64,000 bases of DNA from Haladaptatus pallidirubidus (GTDB lineage Archaea; Halobacteriota; Halobacteria; Halobacteriales; Haladaptataceae): the NCBI RefSeq assembly GCF_020700235.1, contig NZ_CP085302.1, forward strand, positions 124,001 through 188,000, given 5' to 3'. Under the pieces are notes generated by a model. That model was not told where the DNA came from and searched no databases. It saw only the letters and a list, made by a program, of their open reading frames with translations. Positions 1 to 8,274 of this stretch are shown here, in pieces. Position 1 is the first letter of the stretch, and the number at the start of each line of letters is the position of its first letter. The translations under genes and the position numbers were made by a program.

Positions 1-358
1 GTAAAGCGTTCGCAGTGTTACGAGGTATCGAGGGCATCCGTCCACTGGGCGAACGTTGCGTCGTGATCCGCCTCACCGAACTCGTGATACTGCCATGCGT
101 GGATCAATTCGTGGCGTACGGTCGAACTGAATTGTTCCCACCCGTGTTGTTCGTAGGCCGTCCAGTCAACGCAATCGTGATCTCCTCTGTTGCAGGGTCG
201 TACTTTGTGACGCCTGCCTGTCGCTGCGCTCGATGTGAAATTTCCCAGTCGATCGTGTCGACCGGCAGATCTGGGAAGTGCTCGGCGGCGACGTTCGTTG
301 CGTGCTGTTGTGCTCGGCCGAGGAGGGCTGTCGGTGTCTCGAGGGAATCATCGGTCAC
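1..358 (-). pseudogene. SprT-like zinc metallopeptidase remnant, frameshifted
   Basis: The minus strand begins MTDDSLETPTALL at 358, then shifts frame near position 170 and continues as YEQHGWEQFSSTVRHELIHA with the SprT zinc motif HELIH. An in-frame TAA lies at 18-20, where the related copy at 32.6 kb has a glutamine codon. SprT-like proteins are small zinc-dependent peptidases, usually with a C-terminal zinc ribbon. That ribbon is beyond the left edge here. The frameshift and the stop make this a broken gene. Related fragments lie at about 770-850, 30442-30745 and 32412-32890. Confidence 0.75.
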
Positions 359-401
359 AACAGTTAGATATCTCTAGAAAGAGAACGTGAGAGATTTTGG
401 A

Positions 402-587
402 TTAACAACTGCCGAGGTTCCGGAAGTCGTTCTGGTTGCACTTTGAACAACGAGATGGTTTCGAGATAAAGGTGGTACCGCATTCTTCGCATTCAAAAAT
501 ATCACCGGTCGCCCGTACCTGCTGTTCCGTCTGTCGAGAAGGTCTTTCTGAATTAAAGACACCGCGTAACCGATGTAGTATTTCCAT
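402..587 (-). CDS. Small zinc-ribbon protein
   Basis: A 61-residue protein starting MEILHRLRGV. It ends with a compact zinc ribbon, CEECGTTFISKPSRCSKC, in which two CxxC knuckles are about 10 residues apart. Small single-ribbon proteins are common in haloarchaea and few have known partners. A TATA-like GATAAAAC around 622-630 on the minus strand would give a short leader before the ATG at 587. An in-frame ATG exists at 614, but the 587 start fits that promoter better. No function can be assigned beyond likely zinc binding. Confidence 0.55.
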   Translation of the reverse strand: MEILHRLRGVFNSERPSRQTEQQVRATGDIFECEECGTTFISKPSRCSKCNQNDFRNLGSC

Positions 588-769
588 AGCAATGCATAGA
601 CACTTGCTCCACATGCATAGGTTTTATCACCAAAATGCCATAATGGTCTCCATTATTACTGTATAGAATATTGTTAACGAAGTTGGCTCACTGATTATGA
701 GATGCCGCTGAAACCCTCATAGTCGCACTCCTTAGATTTGTCATTCTCCACCCTCCAAGGAAAGCCCCA

Positions 770-850
770 CGCGTTCCAGGAAGTACTCGGCGACGATATC
801 AGCCGCGTGCTGTTGGTGTCTCAGGAGTATCGTCGGTCGTTGCACCCGTA
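770..850 (-). pseudogene. SprT N-terminal fragment
   Basis: The minus strand encodes QQHAADIVAEYFLE, which aligns with QQHATNVAAEHFPDL of the SprT remnants at 1-358 and 32412-32890. It is joined directly to the downstream side of the SWIM fragment below, as in the copy near 32.9 kb. The rest of 588-930 shows no supported gene. Confidence 0.5.
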
Positions 851-930
851 TTTTCCGTGAGCGGTCGCTAGTCGGTGATCTCCGAGATCGTCAATTGGCG
901 TACCACGGATAAAAAAGACTGAAACGGTGG

Positions 931-1236
931 TTAGTTCGGCAGTTCCTTCCGTCCTGTTCTCACGCACGGCCAGCACGGAAAATCACCGAGACCGTCGCAG
1001 TCGCAATCGTCTGGTTCGGCATCGTCTTCGCTGTCCTCCGACGGGAAGGCGTTGAGCGTCCCGTCGTCAGTGGCGGTTTCGACGGCGGCCATGTGTTTGC
1101 AGTAGGCGTTGCGGTGGATGTGATGCGGACACGTGCAGGCCATCAGTTCCTCGGTCACGTCGTCGATGGCAACGGTGTACTGGTGGGCTGCGGGGTTCTC
1201 GTGGCTCTTGTTGGTGACTTAGACGAGTTCGGGGAT
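931..1236 (-). pseudogene. SWIM zinc-finger protein, N-terminally truncated
   Basis: The minus strand encodes SHENPAAHQYTVAIDDVTEEL, then a SWIM zinc motif with ligands in CTCPHH and YCKH, followed by an acidic, cysteine-rich tail ending CWPCVRTGRKELPN. The reading frame is closed upstream by a TAA just before the SHENPA segment, so the N-terminus is missing. SWIM domains bind nucleic acid or protein. This block is nearly the same as 32980-33305, and in both places it is followed by SprT sequence, so the pair was duplicated as a module. Confidence 0.7.
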
Positions 1237-1260
1237 TTCGTCTTTGGGCCTTTTATTCCA

Positions 1261-2055
1261 TCAAATGGAATAGGAACCATCATCAAGCTTCTGCTCAATG
1301 TTTTGGACTGTCTGATCGAGTTGTGAAGCAAACTCATTGATGGAATCATTGTTTATTCGATATTTAGGACTATCTAAACTAACCGCTCCACAAACGCGAC
1401 CATCGGTATGCATGACTGGCTTTGCAACAGAAAAAAGGCCAGTAACAACTTCTTCATCGTTAATAGCATATCCTCGCTCTTGTGTCTCTTCAAGTTCCAT
1501 ATAAAGTTCATCAAGGGTTGAGATCGAGTACTCAGTTTCAGAAGGAAGTCCCCACCGGTCTATTACTTTCTCTACCTTTGATTTCGAAAACTCGGCGAGA
1601 ATGGCCTTTCCAGACGCAGTGTTATGCATATAAAAAGTACGTCGATCACTAAGAAACGACGATTGAGTATTATAGAGTTCACTATAGAGTGAAAGTACTC
1701 GTCCGTGTTCCTCAACACTAAAATCAGCTATCTGATCAACTCGCTTATTAAGAGCATTAACCTCTTGCTCAGCAATTTCATAAATATCTTTACGAGAGAT
1801 TACATACTCACCCAACTCAAAGAATTTTAGCCCCAAATGGTAGAATTCCCCTTCTTTAACGACATATCGATTGTTTCTAAGTGTGGTCAAATGGGCATGA
1901 ACCGTACTTTTTGAGAGATCAAGTTCCTCAGTTAAGGTCCTCAATCGAATTCCATTATGAGCACGGATCTTCTCTACGATTGCTAAGGAAGTTTCGGTAG
2001 TAGATAGTGATGAAGGGGTTTTCCTATTTTGGTCGCCCATGGTCATGAGTAACAT
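1261..2055 (-). CDS. IclR-family transcriptional regulator
   Basis: A 264-residue protein with an N-terminal winged helix (SLAIVEKIRAHNGIRLRTL through the recognition segment SKSTVHAHL) and a C-terminal IclR effector-binding domain (GKAILAEF, RGYAINDEE, VCGAVSLDSP). IclR proteins bind small carboxylates or aromatic ligands and control catabolic genes. It is divergent from the permease-EutA-M24 cluster at 2404-5675, so it most likely regulates that operon. The start could be 2055 or an internal ATG at 2040 (MGDQNRK). AT-rich boxes between 2070 and 2100 fit either. Full length for the family. Confidence 0.9.
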   Translation of the reverse strand: MLLMTMGDQNRKTPSSLSTTETSLAIVEKIRAHNGIRLRTLTEELDLSKSTVHAHLTTLRNNRYVVKEGEFYHLGLKFFELGEYVISRKDIYEIAEQEVNALNKRVDQIADFSVEEHGRVLSLYSELYNTQSSFLSDRRTFYMHNTASGKAILAEFSKSKVEKVIDRWGLPSETEYSISTLDELYMELEETQERGYAINDEEVVTGLFSVAKPVMHTDGRVCGAVSLDSPKYRINNDSINEFASQLDQTVQNIEQKLDDGSYSI

Positions 2056-2372
2056 TGACCACCACTAATATGTTCGCTATACTCAAATCGACTTAAATAA
2101 CGTAAATTGGTTGTGAGTATCTCATTCTTCGCATAGTCTTTCTCCTAGAAAACTGTGCTACCCTTATAGAAAGTTGCGTAGAGTTTTGCAGAGAGGAACT
2201 ATTATATGGTTATTTCCTTAACGAACAAGAATTTCAGGCTCCAGTATTTAAGCGGGGGAATTAAATCGCGATTTTCCACTGGGTTAAAAAACGGCACGTA
2301 TTTAGTTGTTCGACAGAGCAAAACCAAAATGGCGCTTTTTCCTAAGAATTTTCATAAAATGGGGATGAAAAC

Positions 2373-2380
2373 TTTAATAT
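2373..2380 (+). promoter_or_regulatory. TATA box of the permease operon
   Basis: TTTAATAT is centred about 27 bp before the ATG at 2404. That is the haloarchaeal spacing for a leaderless transcript. It supports starting the permease at 2404 rather than at the upstream ATG at 2206. Confidence 0.6.
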
Positions 2381-2403
2381 CCAATACTCACGTGCTATGG
2401 GTT

Positions 2404-3606
2404 ATGTTCGCACGCCTCACAGAGACCCGAATTGGACGAATTATAATCCCAGCAATTGTCTTCCAATCTGTAAGTATCGGTGGGGGATTTTCGACAGGGA
2501 GAGAAGTAGTAGAGTACGTAGCAAAATATGGTGCTCTGGGAAGTGTTTCGATACTTACCTATTTTACTGCCCTCGCTATTTGTGGAGCTCTGGTTTACGA
2601 GTTTTCGAGGAAATTCGATTTATACGACTATAAATCGTTGATGAAGAACCTCATTTGGCATGGCTGGCCTATCTTTGAGCTTATTTACGTAATCTTAGCA
2701 GTTGTCATCATCGCAGTTGTTGCCTCTGCAGGTGGCAATCTGATGAATCAAATCCTTGGTGTTCCAGTGTTTGTTGCAAATGTCCTTCTTATTGGGTTCA
2801 TCTTCTTTGTTCTCTACTTTGGTCGAGGAGCTATTGAACGATTCAGTGTCGTTGGTACAACATTTATCTATGCGGTATATATTACGATGTTTGCCTACGT
2901 TCTCATAAACAATGGCGGACAGACCCTTGAGGTTCTGAGAAGCGGAAGTACAGCGTACGTGGACAACCCAAGTATTAGTGCTGCAATGAAATCTGCATTG
3001 ATCTACGCCGGATATTCACTTATCGGTTTTATTCCACCACTGTTCTTAATTGATCGGATGGAAAGCCGTTCAGAAGCAGTTCTTTCGGGGGTACTAAGCG
3101 CATTCATGCTTGCCATCCCGCTCGCGCTATCCTACCTTTCTCTGTTGGCTTACTATCCCAGTGAGCGTGTTATGGGAGCGTCAGTTCCGTGGTTAGCAAT
3201 GCTTGGTTCACCAGTTCTCTTAGTTCTCTATGGAGTGGCAATCGGTTGGACGCTGACCGAAAGCGGGGTGGGATTTGTGCACTCCATCACTGAGCGCATT
3301 GACGAAAATATCCGGGAGTCCGACTATCGATTCTTTGCAACAAGGGATGGGCTCTCAGCATTTGAGCGTGGATCGGTGGGGCTGCTTATCCTTCTCAGCG
3401 CAATATGGCTTTCTCGAATAGGTATTATCAGTCTTGTCAGTGAGGTGTACCCAATCTTGGCTGTCTTGTTCACCGCAGTTCTCGTTCTTCCGTTACTCAC
3501 TGTTGGACTCTACCGACTCTCTAACCCAACGTGGAAACAGGAGTTTTGGCAAGGTTGGAGGAGTGACTCACAAAGTAAAGCAGCTGACATTGAACAGGTA
3601 GAATAA
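2404..3606 (+). CDS. YkvI-like membrane transporter
   Basis: Polytopic membrane protein of about 400 residues starting MFARLTETRIGRIIIPAIVF. It has roughly ten hydrophobic segments and an early glycine-rich break, SIGGGFSTGREVVEY, typical of the LeuT-fold YkvI group (COG3949) of uncharacterised permeases. An upstream in-frame ATG at 2206 adds 66 residues that look non-coding and is not preferred given the TATA box at 2373. The stop overlaps the next gene's ATG (TAATG), so the two are probably co-translated. From the neighbours it may import the substrate of the EutA-like and M24 enzymes; this is inference. Confidence 0.75.
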   Translation: MFARLTETRIGRIIIPAIVFQSVSIGGGFSTGREVVEYVAKYGALGSVSILTYFTALAICGALVYEFSRKFDLYDYKSLMKNLIWHGWPIFELIYVILAVVIIAVVASAGGNLMNQILGVPVFVANVLLIGFIFFVLYFGRGAIERFSVVGTTFIYAVYITMFAYVLINNGGQTLEVLRSGSTAYVDNPSISAAMKSALIYAGYSLIGFIPPLFLIDRMESRSEAVLSGVLSAFMLAIPLALSYLSLLAYYPSERVMGASVPWLAMLGSPVLLVLYGVAIGWTLTESGVGFVHSITERIDENIRESDYRFFATRDGLSAFERGSVGLLILLSAIWLSRIGIISLVSEVYPILAVLFTAVLVLPLLTVGLYRLSNPTWKQEFWQGWRSDSQSKAADIEQVE

Positions 3607-4322
3607 TGTATGGGTGGAGGAATCGGCTTGGGGTCGTCGTGACGTCGTCTGATCGAACCAGTGAAGGAGAGTACTTCCGATACACGCCTGATGGCGTCTC
3701 TGTCCACGCCTCGCGAATGTTGCTCGAAGATGGGGTTGCTGATGCAGAAACATTGGAGCAGATGTCAAACGATGTTGAGCGATGTGCGAAGCTTCTGAAG
3801 ACGACAAATGTTGATGTAATCGCCTACTCCTGTACTGCTGGCAGTCTGCTCAAAGGGGTGGGATTTGAAACGGAAATCGAACAGCGAATTGAAGACGTTG
3901 CAGGAGTGCCTGCTGTCGCGACTGCGGCGTCGATTAAGCGTGCATTTGATACGCTGAAGATGGAATCCATAGCACTTGCGACACCATATATTGAGGAACT
4001 TAACGAGTTAGAAGTAAACTTTCTTGAAGAATCCAACTATGAAGTGGTCGATATCCACGGATTAGGTTGCCGGACAGATGAGGAAATTTGCACTCACCGT
4101 CCAGAGACGGCGTATCAACAAGCGCGGAACATTAACTGCGAGAATGCTGATGGTATCTTCATTAGCTGTACTGGGTATCGGACGTTTGAGATTGTCGATC
4201 AATTAGAACGAGATCTTGACAAACCGGTCGTGACGAGTAATCAAGCGACACTTTGGGATGCACTTCGGACAATCGGCATCGATTACTCTGAGGTCGAACT
4301 AGGATCGTTATTTGAACACTAG
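3606..4322 (+). CDS. Maleate isomerase / EutA-like Asp/Glu racemase-fold protein
   Basis: A 238-residue protein of the maleate cis-trans isomerase / arylmalonate decarboxylase group. The two cysteines expected for cis-trans isomerisation or racemisation are visible in AYSCTAGSLLKG (about residue 76) and FISCTGYRTFEI (about residue 189). In bacterial ectoine-utilisation operons a protein of this fold (EutA) accompanies the M24 ectoine hydrolase EutD/DoeA, and the same pairing is seen here. The true substrate is not shown by sequence. The start overlaps the permease stop by one base. Codon use matches its neighbours. Confidence 0.75.
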   Translation: MYGWRNRLGVVVTSSDRTSEGEYFRYTPDGVSVHASRMLLEDGVADAETLEQMSNDVERCAKLLKTTNVDVIAYSCTAGSLLKGVGFETEIEQRIEDVAGVPAVATAASIKRAFDTLKMESIALATPYIEELNELEVNFLEESNYEVVDIHGLGCRTDEEICTHRPETAYQQARNINCENADGIFISCTGYRTFEIVDQLERDLDKPVVTSNQATLWDALRTIGIDYSEVELGSLFEH

Positions 4323-4450
4323 TGTTGCTGTGTTGCTCTGGATCCGTGTTTCTGTAAATGCCGTTTTATTGAAAACCCATCGTCAAGGTCCACCACAACA
4401 ATTCCAAGCACCATTCATACACAGAAATTGTTACCAACGTACTCAAAAAG

Positions 4451-4456
4451 TTTATA
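4451..4456 (+). promoter_or_regulatory. TATA box before the M24 hydrolase
   Basis: TTTATA lies about 40 bp before the ATG at 4494, which predicts a start site near 4480 and a short leader. It suggests the hydrolase has its own promoter besides read-through from the permease operon. Confidence 0.4.
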
Positions 4457-4493
4457 CCGTTATTTACTGAATGCCTTTCTGTGTATCGTCATC

Positions 4494-5675
4494 ATGGCGC
4501 AAACAATATTTGACCGCACCGAGTTCGACAGCCGTCTAGAGCGGACGAAAGAACGGATGCGCGAAGAGGATCTCGACGCCCTCGTCGTCTCCGATCCTGC
4601 GAACATGAATTACCTCGCAGGGTACGAAGGATGGTCGTTCTACGTCCACCAGGCCGTCGTGGTAACAACAAATCACGACGAACCAGTGTGGGTAGGTCGT
4701 GACCAAGACGCAAATGGAGCACGTGCAACTACCTGGCTCGACGAGGAGAGTATCCATGCATATAGTGATGATCACGTTCACTCGCCATACGACCTGCACC
4801 CAATGGACTACTTAGGGGAAGTTCTCGAGGACCTCGATGTGAAAGATGGTCACATTGGCGTGGAGATGGACGCGTACTACTTCACCGCAAAGGCCTATAC
4901 ACGCCTCCAAAAGAACCTCCCTGAGGCCACGTTTGAGGATGCGACGCTCCTCGTCAACTGGCTTCGAATCAAGAAGAGTGAGCGCGAACTTGAGTACATG
5001 CGAGAGGCCGCGCGGATCTCCGAAGAGGCAATGGTAGCCGCCCTCGATACCATCGAAGCAGGTGTCCCTGAGTACGAGGCTGCAGCCGCCATCTACGATG
5101 CCCTCATCCACGGCGCCGACGGCTTCGGCGGCGACTACCCTGCTATTGTCCCGCTAATGCCTTCCGGTGACCACACGGGAACGCCCCACCTAACGTGGAC
5201 AGACCGTAAATTCGAAGAAGGTGACCCCATTATTATTGAGCTCTCGGGTTGTCGACACCGATACCACTCACCACTTGCCCGTACAACGTTTGTCGGTGAC
5301 CCACCAAAGGCGGTACAGGAGACGGCAGACATCGTCGTAGAGGGGCTTGAGGCCGCTCTTGACACCGTCGAACCGGGAGTCACCTGCGAGGAAGTCGAGA
5401 AGGCGTGGCGAAATGTCATCCAACAATATGACATTGAGAAAGAGGATCGAATCGCCTATGCAATGGGACTTGGCTACCCACCGGATTGGGGTGAACACAC
5501 TGCCAGCATGCGACCGGGCGATGAAACGATACTCGAAGAGAATATGACGTTTCATATGATCCCCGGTCTCTGGTTTGATGACTTCGGTGTCGAGATGAGC
5601 GAGACGTTCCGTGTCACTACCAACGGAGCCGAAGTACTCGCAGAGTTCCCGAGAGAGTTATTCACTGCGCGATAA
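4494..5675 (+). CDS. M24-family hydrolase resembling ectoine hydrolase (DoeA/EutD)
   Basis: About 393 residues from MAQTIFDRTEFDSRL. It has a creatinase-like N-terminal domain and a pita-bread M24 domain. Features remembered from ectoine hydrolases are present: GYEGWSFYVHQ, a GRDQDANGA segment, the HPMDYL stretch and IGVEMDAYYF. Several residues that would be metal ligands in aminopeptidases differ (IIIELSGCRHRYHSPLART), as expected for non-metal M24 members such as creatinase and ectoine hydrolase. The upstream ATG at 4428 adds an unlikely hydrophobic stretch. Together with the permease, the EutA-like protein and the IclR regulator, it suggests osmolyte catabolism. A generic Xaa-Pro peptidase is the alternative. 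Confidence 0.7.
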   Translation: MAQTIFDRTEFDSRLERTKERMREEDLDALVVSDPANMNYLAGYEGWSFYVHQAVVVTTNHDEPVWVGRDQDANGARATTWLDEESIHAYSDDHVHSPYDLHPMDYLGEVLEDLDVKDGHIGVEMDAYYFTAKAYTRLQKNLPEATFEDATLLVNWLRIKKSERELEYMREAARISEEAMVAALDTIEAGVPEYEAAAAIYDALIHGADGFGGDYPAIVPLMPSGDHTGTPHLTWTDRKFEEGDPIIIELSGCRHRYHSPLARTTFVGDPPKAVQETADIVVEGLEAALDTVEPGVTCEEVEKAWRNVIQQYDIEKEDRIAYAMGLGYPPDWGEHTASMRPGDETILEENMTFHMIPGLWFDDFGVEMSETFRVTTNGAEVLAEFPRELFTAR

Positions 5676-5769
5676 CACGGCCAATAAACGACCAGGAATA
5701 AAGCTGTAAGTTTTCGTGTAAAAGATGCAATTCAGAGAAAATGGACTGACGGCTACAATGACAGGAGAG

Positions 5770-5944
5770 AGTGCGCGATACTCGTGGTCAATTTGCAGAG
5801 GAAACGACTGACGACGATATTCTGACGGCGATGCGTGAGTCCGAGTTTCCGGCAGTGACCGCTCGGTGGGTCGCAGATACGATTGGAATGAAGCGGCGGC
5901 CAGTGCATCTGCGATTTGAGGACCTTCAATTATCAATGACGTAG
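5770..5944 (+). pseudogene. Winged-helix protein fragment
   Basis: The plus strand reads VRDTRGQFAEETTDDDILTA, then WVADTIGMKRRPVHLRFEDL, ending in TAG. This is the opening of the common haloarchaeal small wHTH proteins (RDxxGQFxEE followed by a helix-turn-helix). There is no start codon, the frame is closed upstream by TGA, and the C-terminal half is lost. It is a remnant lying tail to tail with the arylsulfotransferase gene. Confidence 0.5.
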
Positions 5945-7228
5945 ATATTGAACACCCCCAATAAGAATCAAGGCGAGTGAGAGCAGTGACAAAGCTAACT
6001 GAGGAATACCGAACCAGAATGGTGTCGCTGGGACAATCGCTCGAAGGAGAACGAGGAGTGATGAGAGGACCGGGATGTCATTCCCTGGTGTAACGATTAA
6101 TGACGTATCCGAACTGTATTGTGGTCCACCGACTGTTTCGCCCACCGGGAGTCGGTCCGCTTCATACGGGATCCGTGGTGTTCTTGTACTCCATACGACT
6201 TTGCCTTCGGAATTCACTTCGACGATCCGTCTGTTTAGCGTGTCGGTGATGAGCGTATTTCCATTTGGCAGTCGATCAGCGTCACGTGGCCAATTAAATT
6301 CGACGCCACTAGCACTTCCTACCGTCCAAACAGGACGCCATTCCCCACTCTCGGTACGGTGAAGTTCAACAATACGGTCATTGTCACTATCGGCAACGAG
6401 TACGGCACCGTCTCCTATCCACTGTGGATTGTGTTGATGATTAAGCACAGAGGGATCACCACAACGAACATCGCCATCATTGTCATAATCCGCTAACTGG
6501 CCCGATCGTCGACAGCTTTCATCAGAGCTTGTTGGAGTATCCTTGTTAATTACCTCGACAACACCTTTGCCTCGTTGAATGACCAATAATTGGTTTGTGT
6601 TCCGAATCGAAATCAGATATCGACCATCACCAATGACGTCGACATCGTTGATGTGCAGCCAGTCCGACTTTGTTGGATCACTTGGCGCATCGTAGAATGA
6701 ACGCCCATTCCATTGCCACGTGACTGCCCCATTTTTTACCGTAAAGATGCGCTCGTGTTCCATATCGGTCATCAGGTATTCCCCTGACGGGAGGCGCTCG
6801 ACATCGTGGACCTCACTATCCTTTTTGTCACGAACTGAGAAACTATATTCCGAGATGACATGGGGGGTGGGTGTGGGATCAATCACACGAAATCCGGAGC
6901 GTGAACATGGAGATTCATACGGAGCACATTTCTGATATCCCCCATCCATAAATCCTGCCAATACCGTTCCATTGCTCGTCTTCGTCACGTCGAAATAGCT
7001 ACCTGCGCTGGCTTCGCGCCATGTCACATTCCGCCCAGTCAAAAGATACACACTTCCATACTCGTGCCAACCAGGCCCGCCACCTTGTGAACCTACTAAA
7101 GTTCGGCGGCTATCGCTATCACCGACGGAACCAATCTCTGGCGCAAGGGCCCCGCTGACTACTACAGTCAATACGAAAAGGATGACACCGATTACGACGA
7201 GCCAGGTACCTTGACGGCGGGGATTCAT
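5933..7228 (-). CDS. Arylsulfotransferase (ASST)-like membrane-anchored beta-propeller
   Basis: From the ATG at 7228 (MNPRRQGTWLVVIGVI) the protein has about 431 residues: an N-terminal transmembrane anchor, a beta-propeller with repeats such as HDVERLPSGEYLMTD, HINDVDVIGDGRYLISIRN and RDADRLPNGNTLITDTLNRR, and a C-terminal membrane segment ending YLRH. This matches haloarchaeal proteins labelled aryl-sulfate sulfotransferase. The catalytic histidine cannot be assigned with certainty. The frame stays open to 7573, but that stretch is antisense to a plus-strand remnant, so the longer start is rejected. Confidence 0.7.
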   Translation of the reverse strand: MNPRRQGTWLVVIGVILFVLTVVVSGALAPEIGSVGDSDSRRTLVGSQGGGPGWHEYGSVYLLTGRNVTWREASAGSYFDVTKTSNGTVLAGFMDGGYQKCAPYESPCSRSGFRVIDPTPTPHVISEYSFSVRDKKDSEVHDVERLPSGEYLMTDMEHERIFTVKNGAVTWQWNGRSFYDAPSDPTKSDWLHINDVDVIGDGRYLISIRNTNQLLVIQRGKGVVEVINKDTPTSSDESCRRSGQLADYDNDGDVRCGDPSVLNHQHNPQWIGDGAVLVADSDNDRIVELHRTESGEWRPVWTVGSASGVEFNWPRDADRLPNGNTLITDTLNRRIVEVNSEGKVVWSTRTPRIPYEADRLPVGETVGGPQYSSDTSLIVTPGNDIPVLSSLLVLLRAIVPATPFWFGIPQLALSLLSLALILIGGVQYLRH

Positions 7229-7349
7229 TATATTTCGTACTCTGAGATGTCGCAAAGGGTTTCCGATCCCTAATAGGTGATACAAAACCTGCAGGCAATA
7301 GGCCGATACCGAGCGATCATGACGGAGACCGATTGAGAGCACGTTCGTG

Positions 7350-7513
7350 ATGAGAGCGACCCCTCGAACCAACAGCGTGATCAGGCCGTCTATCGGGTGA
7401 GTAAGCGAATCACCGAGAAACTCCCAAAGGACATTGCTGTGCTTGCTGAGCACCGACGCGACAAACTCGAAGAACTCCGTGAGATCGTTTGTGAGGAAGT
7501 CGACGAAGGGTAG
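7350..7513 (+). pseudogene. Unidentified charged C-terminal fragment
   Basis: The plus strand encodes RDQAVYRVSKRITEKLPKDI, then AVLAEHRRDKLEELREIVCE, ending in TAG. The charged amphipathic composition is protein-like and unlike the antisense frame, but no start or family is recognised. Confidence 0.3.
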
Positions 7514-7658
7514 ATGGTCGTATCCAATGTGGGCACAGACATCTGTGACATCGTCCCCCAGAGTGAGCCCCATTGAAACGGGATAGACGAACTGAGGGGT
7601 AATTATCTACCAATAATAGTAGGAATTATTATTCTTATAGAGCGTCTCTTTGTCGTCA

Positions 7659-8034
7659 ATGACGAACTTCGAATACCGATCACCACGAACCCCGCTTGGC
7701 CTACTCGTTGGAGCGTGGGCCATTTGGTCGCTTTTTGAGATTTAGACGAGCGGAATTGATTGACAGAGTGGTGGTGCTATCGCGACTGTTGGGGTATTCA
7801 CAGCAGTCTGTCTCGGATGTCTCGTGTGGGCAATTGGTGCAACGACTGGTGATTCTTTGGAGCGACCGATCCCGTATCGGCGGCTTATGCAGCTCTTGGA
7901 ATCGTGTTTCTCGGTGTACTCGCTCAATCACTACAATTAGACGTGGCACCGACTCGCAAACCAAAAATTCAGGCCCTCCTATACAGCAGAACTCCTTACC
8001 CCAAATCCACTGCCCGCTCTAATGCCGCCACACT
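7659..8034 (+). pseudogene. Small membrane protein, frameshifted
   Basis: It starts MTNFEYRSPRTPLGLLVGAW, stops after SLFEI, and resumes in other frames as AIATVGVFTAVCLGCLVWAI and YAALGIVFLGVLAQSLQLDV, then LLYSRTPYPK. Three hydrophobic helices can be put together across at least two frame changes. This is the decay pattern of a small membrane protein. It runs into a polB remnant on the opposite strand at about 8015. Confidence 0.5.
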
Positions 8035-8225
8035 CCGCGTCGATTACGAATAGTCCTCGCGTTACTTCGAAACACGATTTGTGATTACCAACTCACTCGG
8101 ATCAACCGCTCCACGCTCAAGGCGATTAACCCACGACCGCAATTCCTCACAAACCGCCGCTGGATCTCGATACTCATCCACCGCTTGAATCAACGCTTTC
8201 TGTGTATCATCGATATTAAACCACT
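8015..8225 (-). pseudogene. Family-B DNA polymerase C-terminal fragment (copy 1)
   Basis: The minus strand encodes DDTQKALIQAVDEYRDPAAV, CEELRSWVNRLERGAVDPSE, then LVITNRVSK followed by stops, and STRSVAALERA. This is the thumb/C-terminal region of haloarchaeal PolB. It is one of four related fragments, all on the minus strand (others at 9640, 39420 and 47222). Internal stop codons show that it is not functional. Confidence 0.65.
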
Positions 8226-8274
8226 TGTCGATCCTTTCTGATTATCGGCTCGGTATCGGAACGACAAGAGCCGT

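Noticed and set aside
2206-2403. Upstream start of the permease at 2206
   Set aside because: It adds 66 residues unlike the family, and a TATA box at 2373 points to leaderless initiation at 2404.
5658-5936. 92-codon minus-strand frame after the M24 gene
   Set aside because: It is antisense to a recognisable wHTH fragment on the plus strand.
7229-7573. Longer start for the arylsulfotransferase-like gene at 7573
   Set aside because: The added 115 residues are antisense to a protein-like plus-strand remnant, and the membrane anchor expected at the N-terminus begins at 7228.
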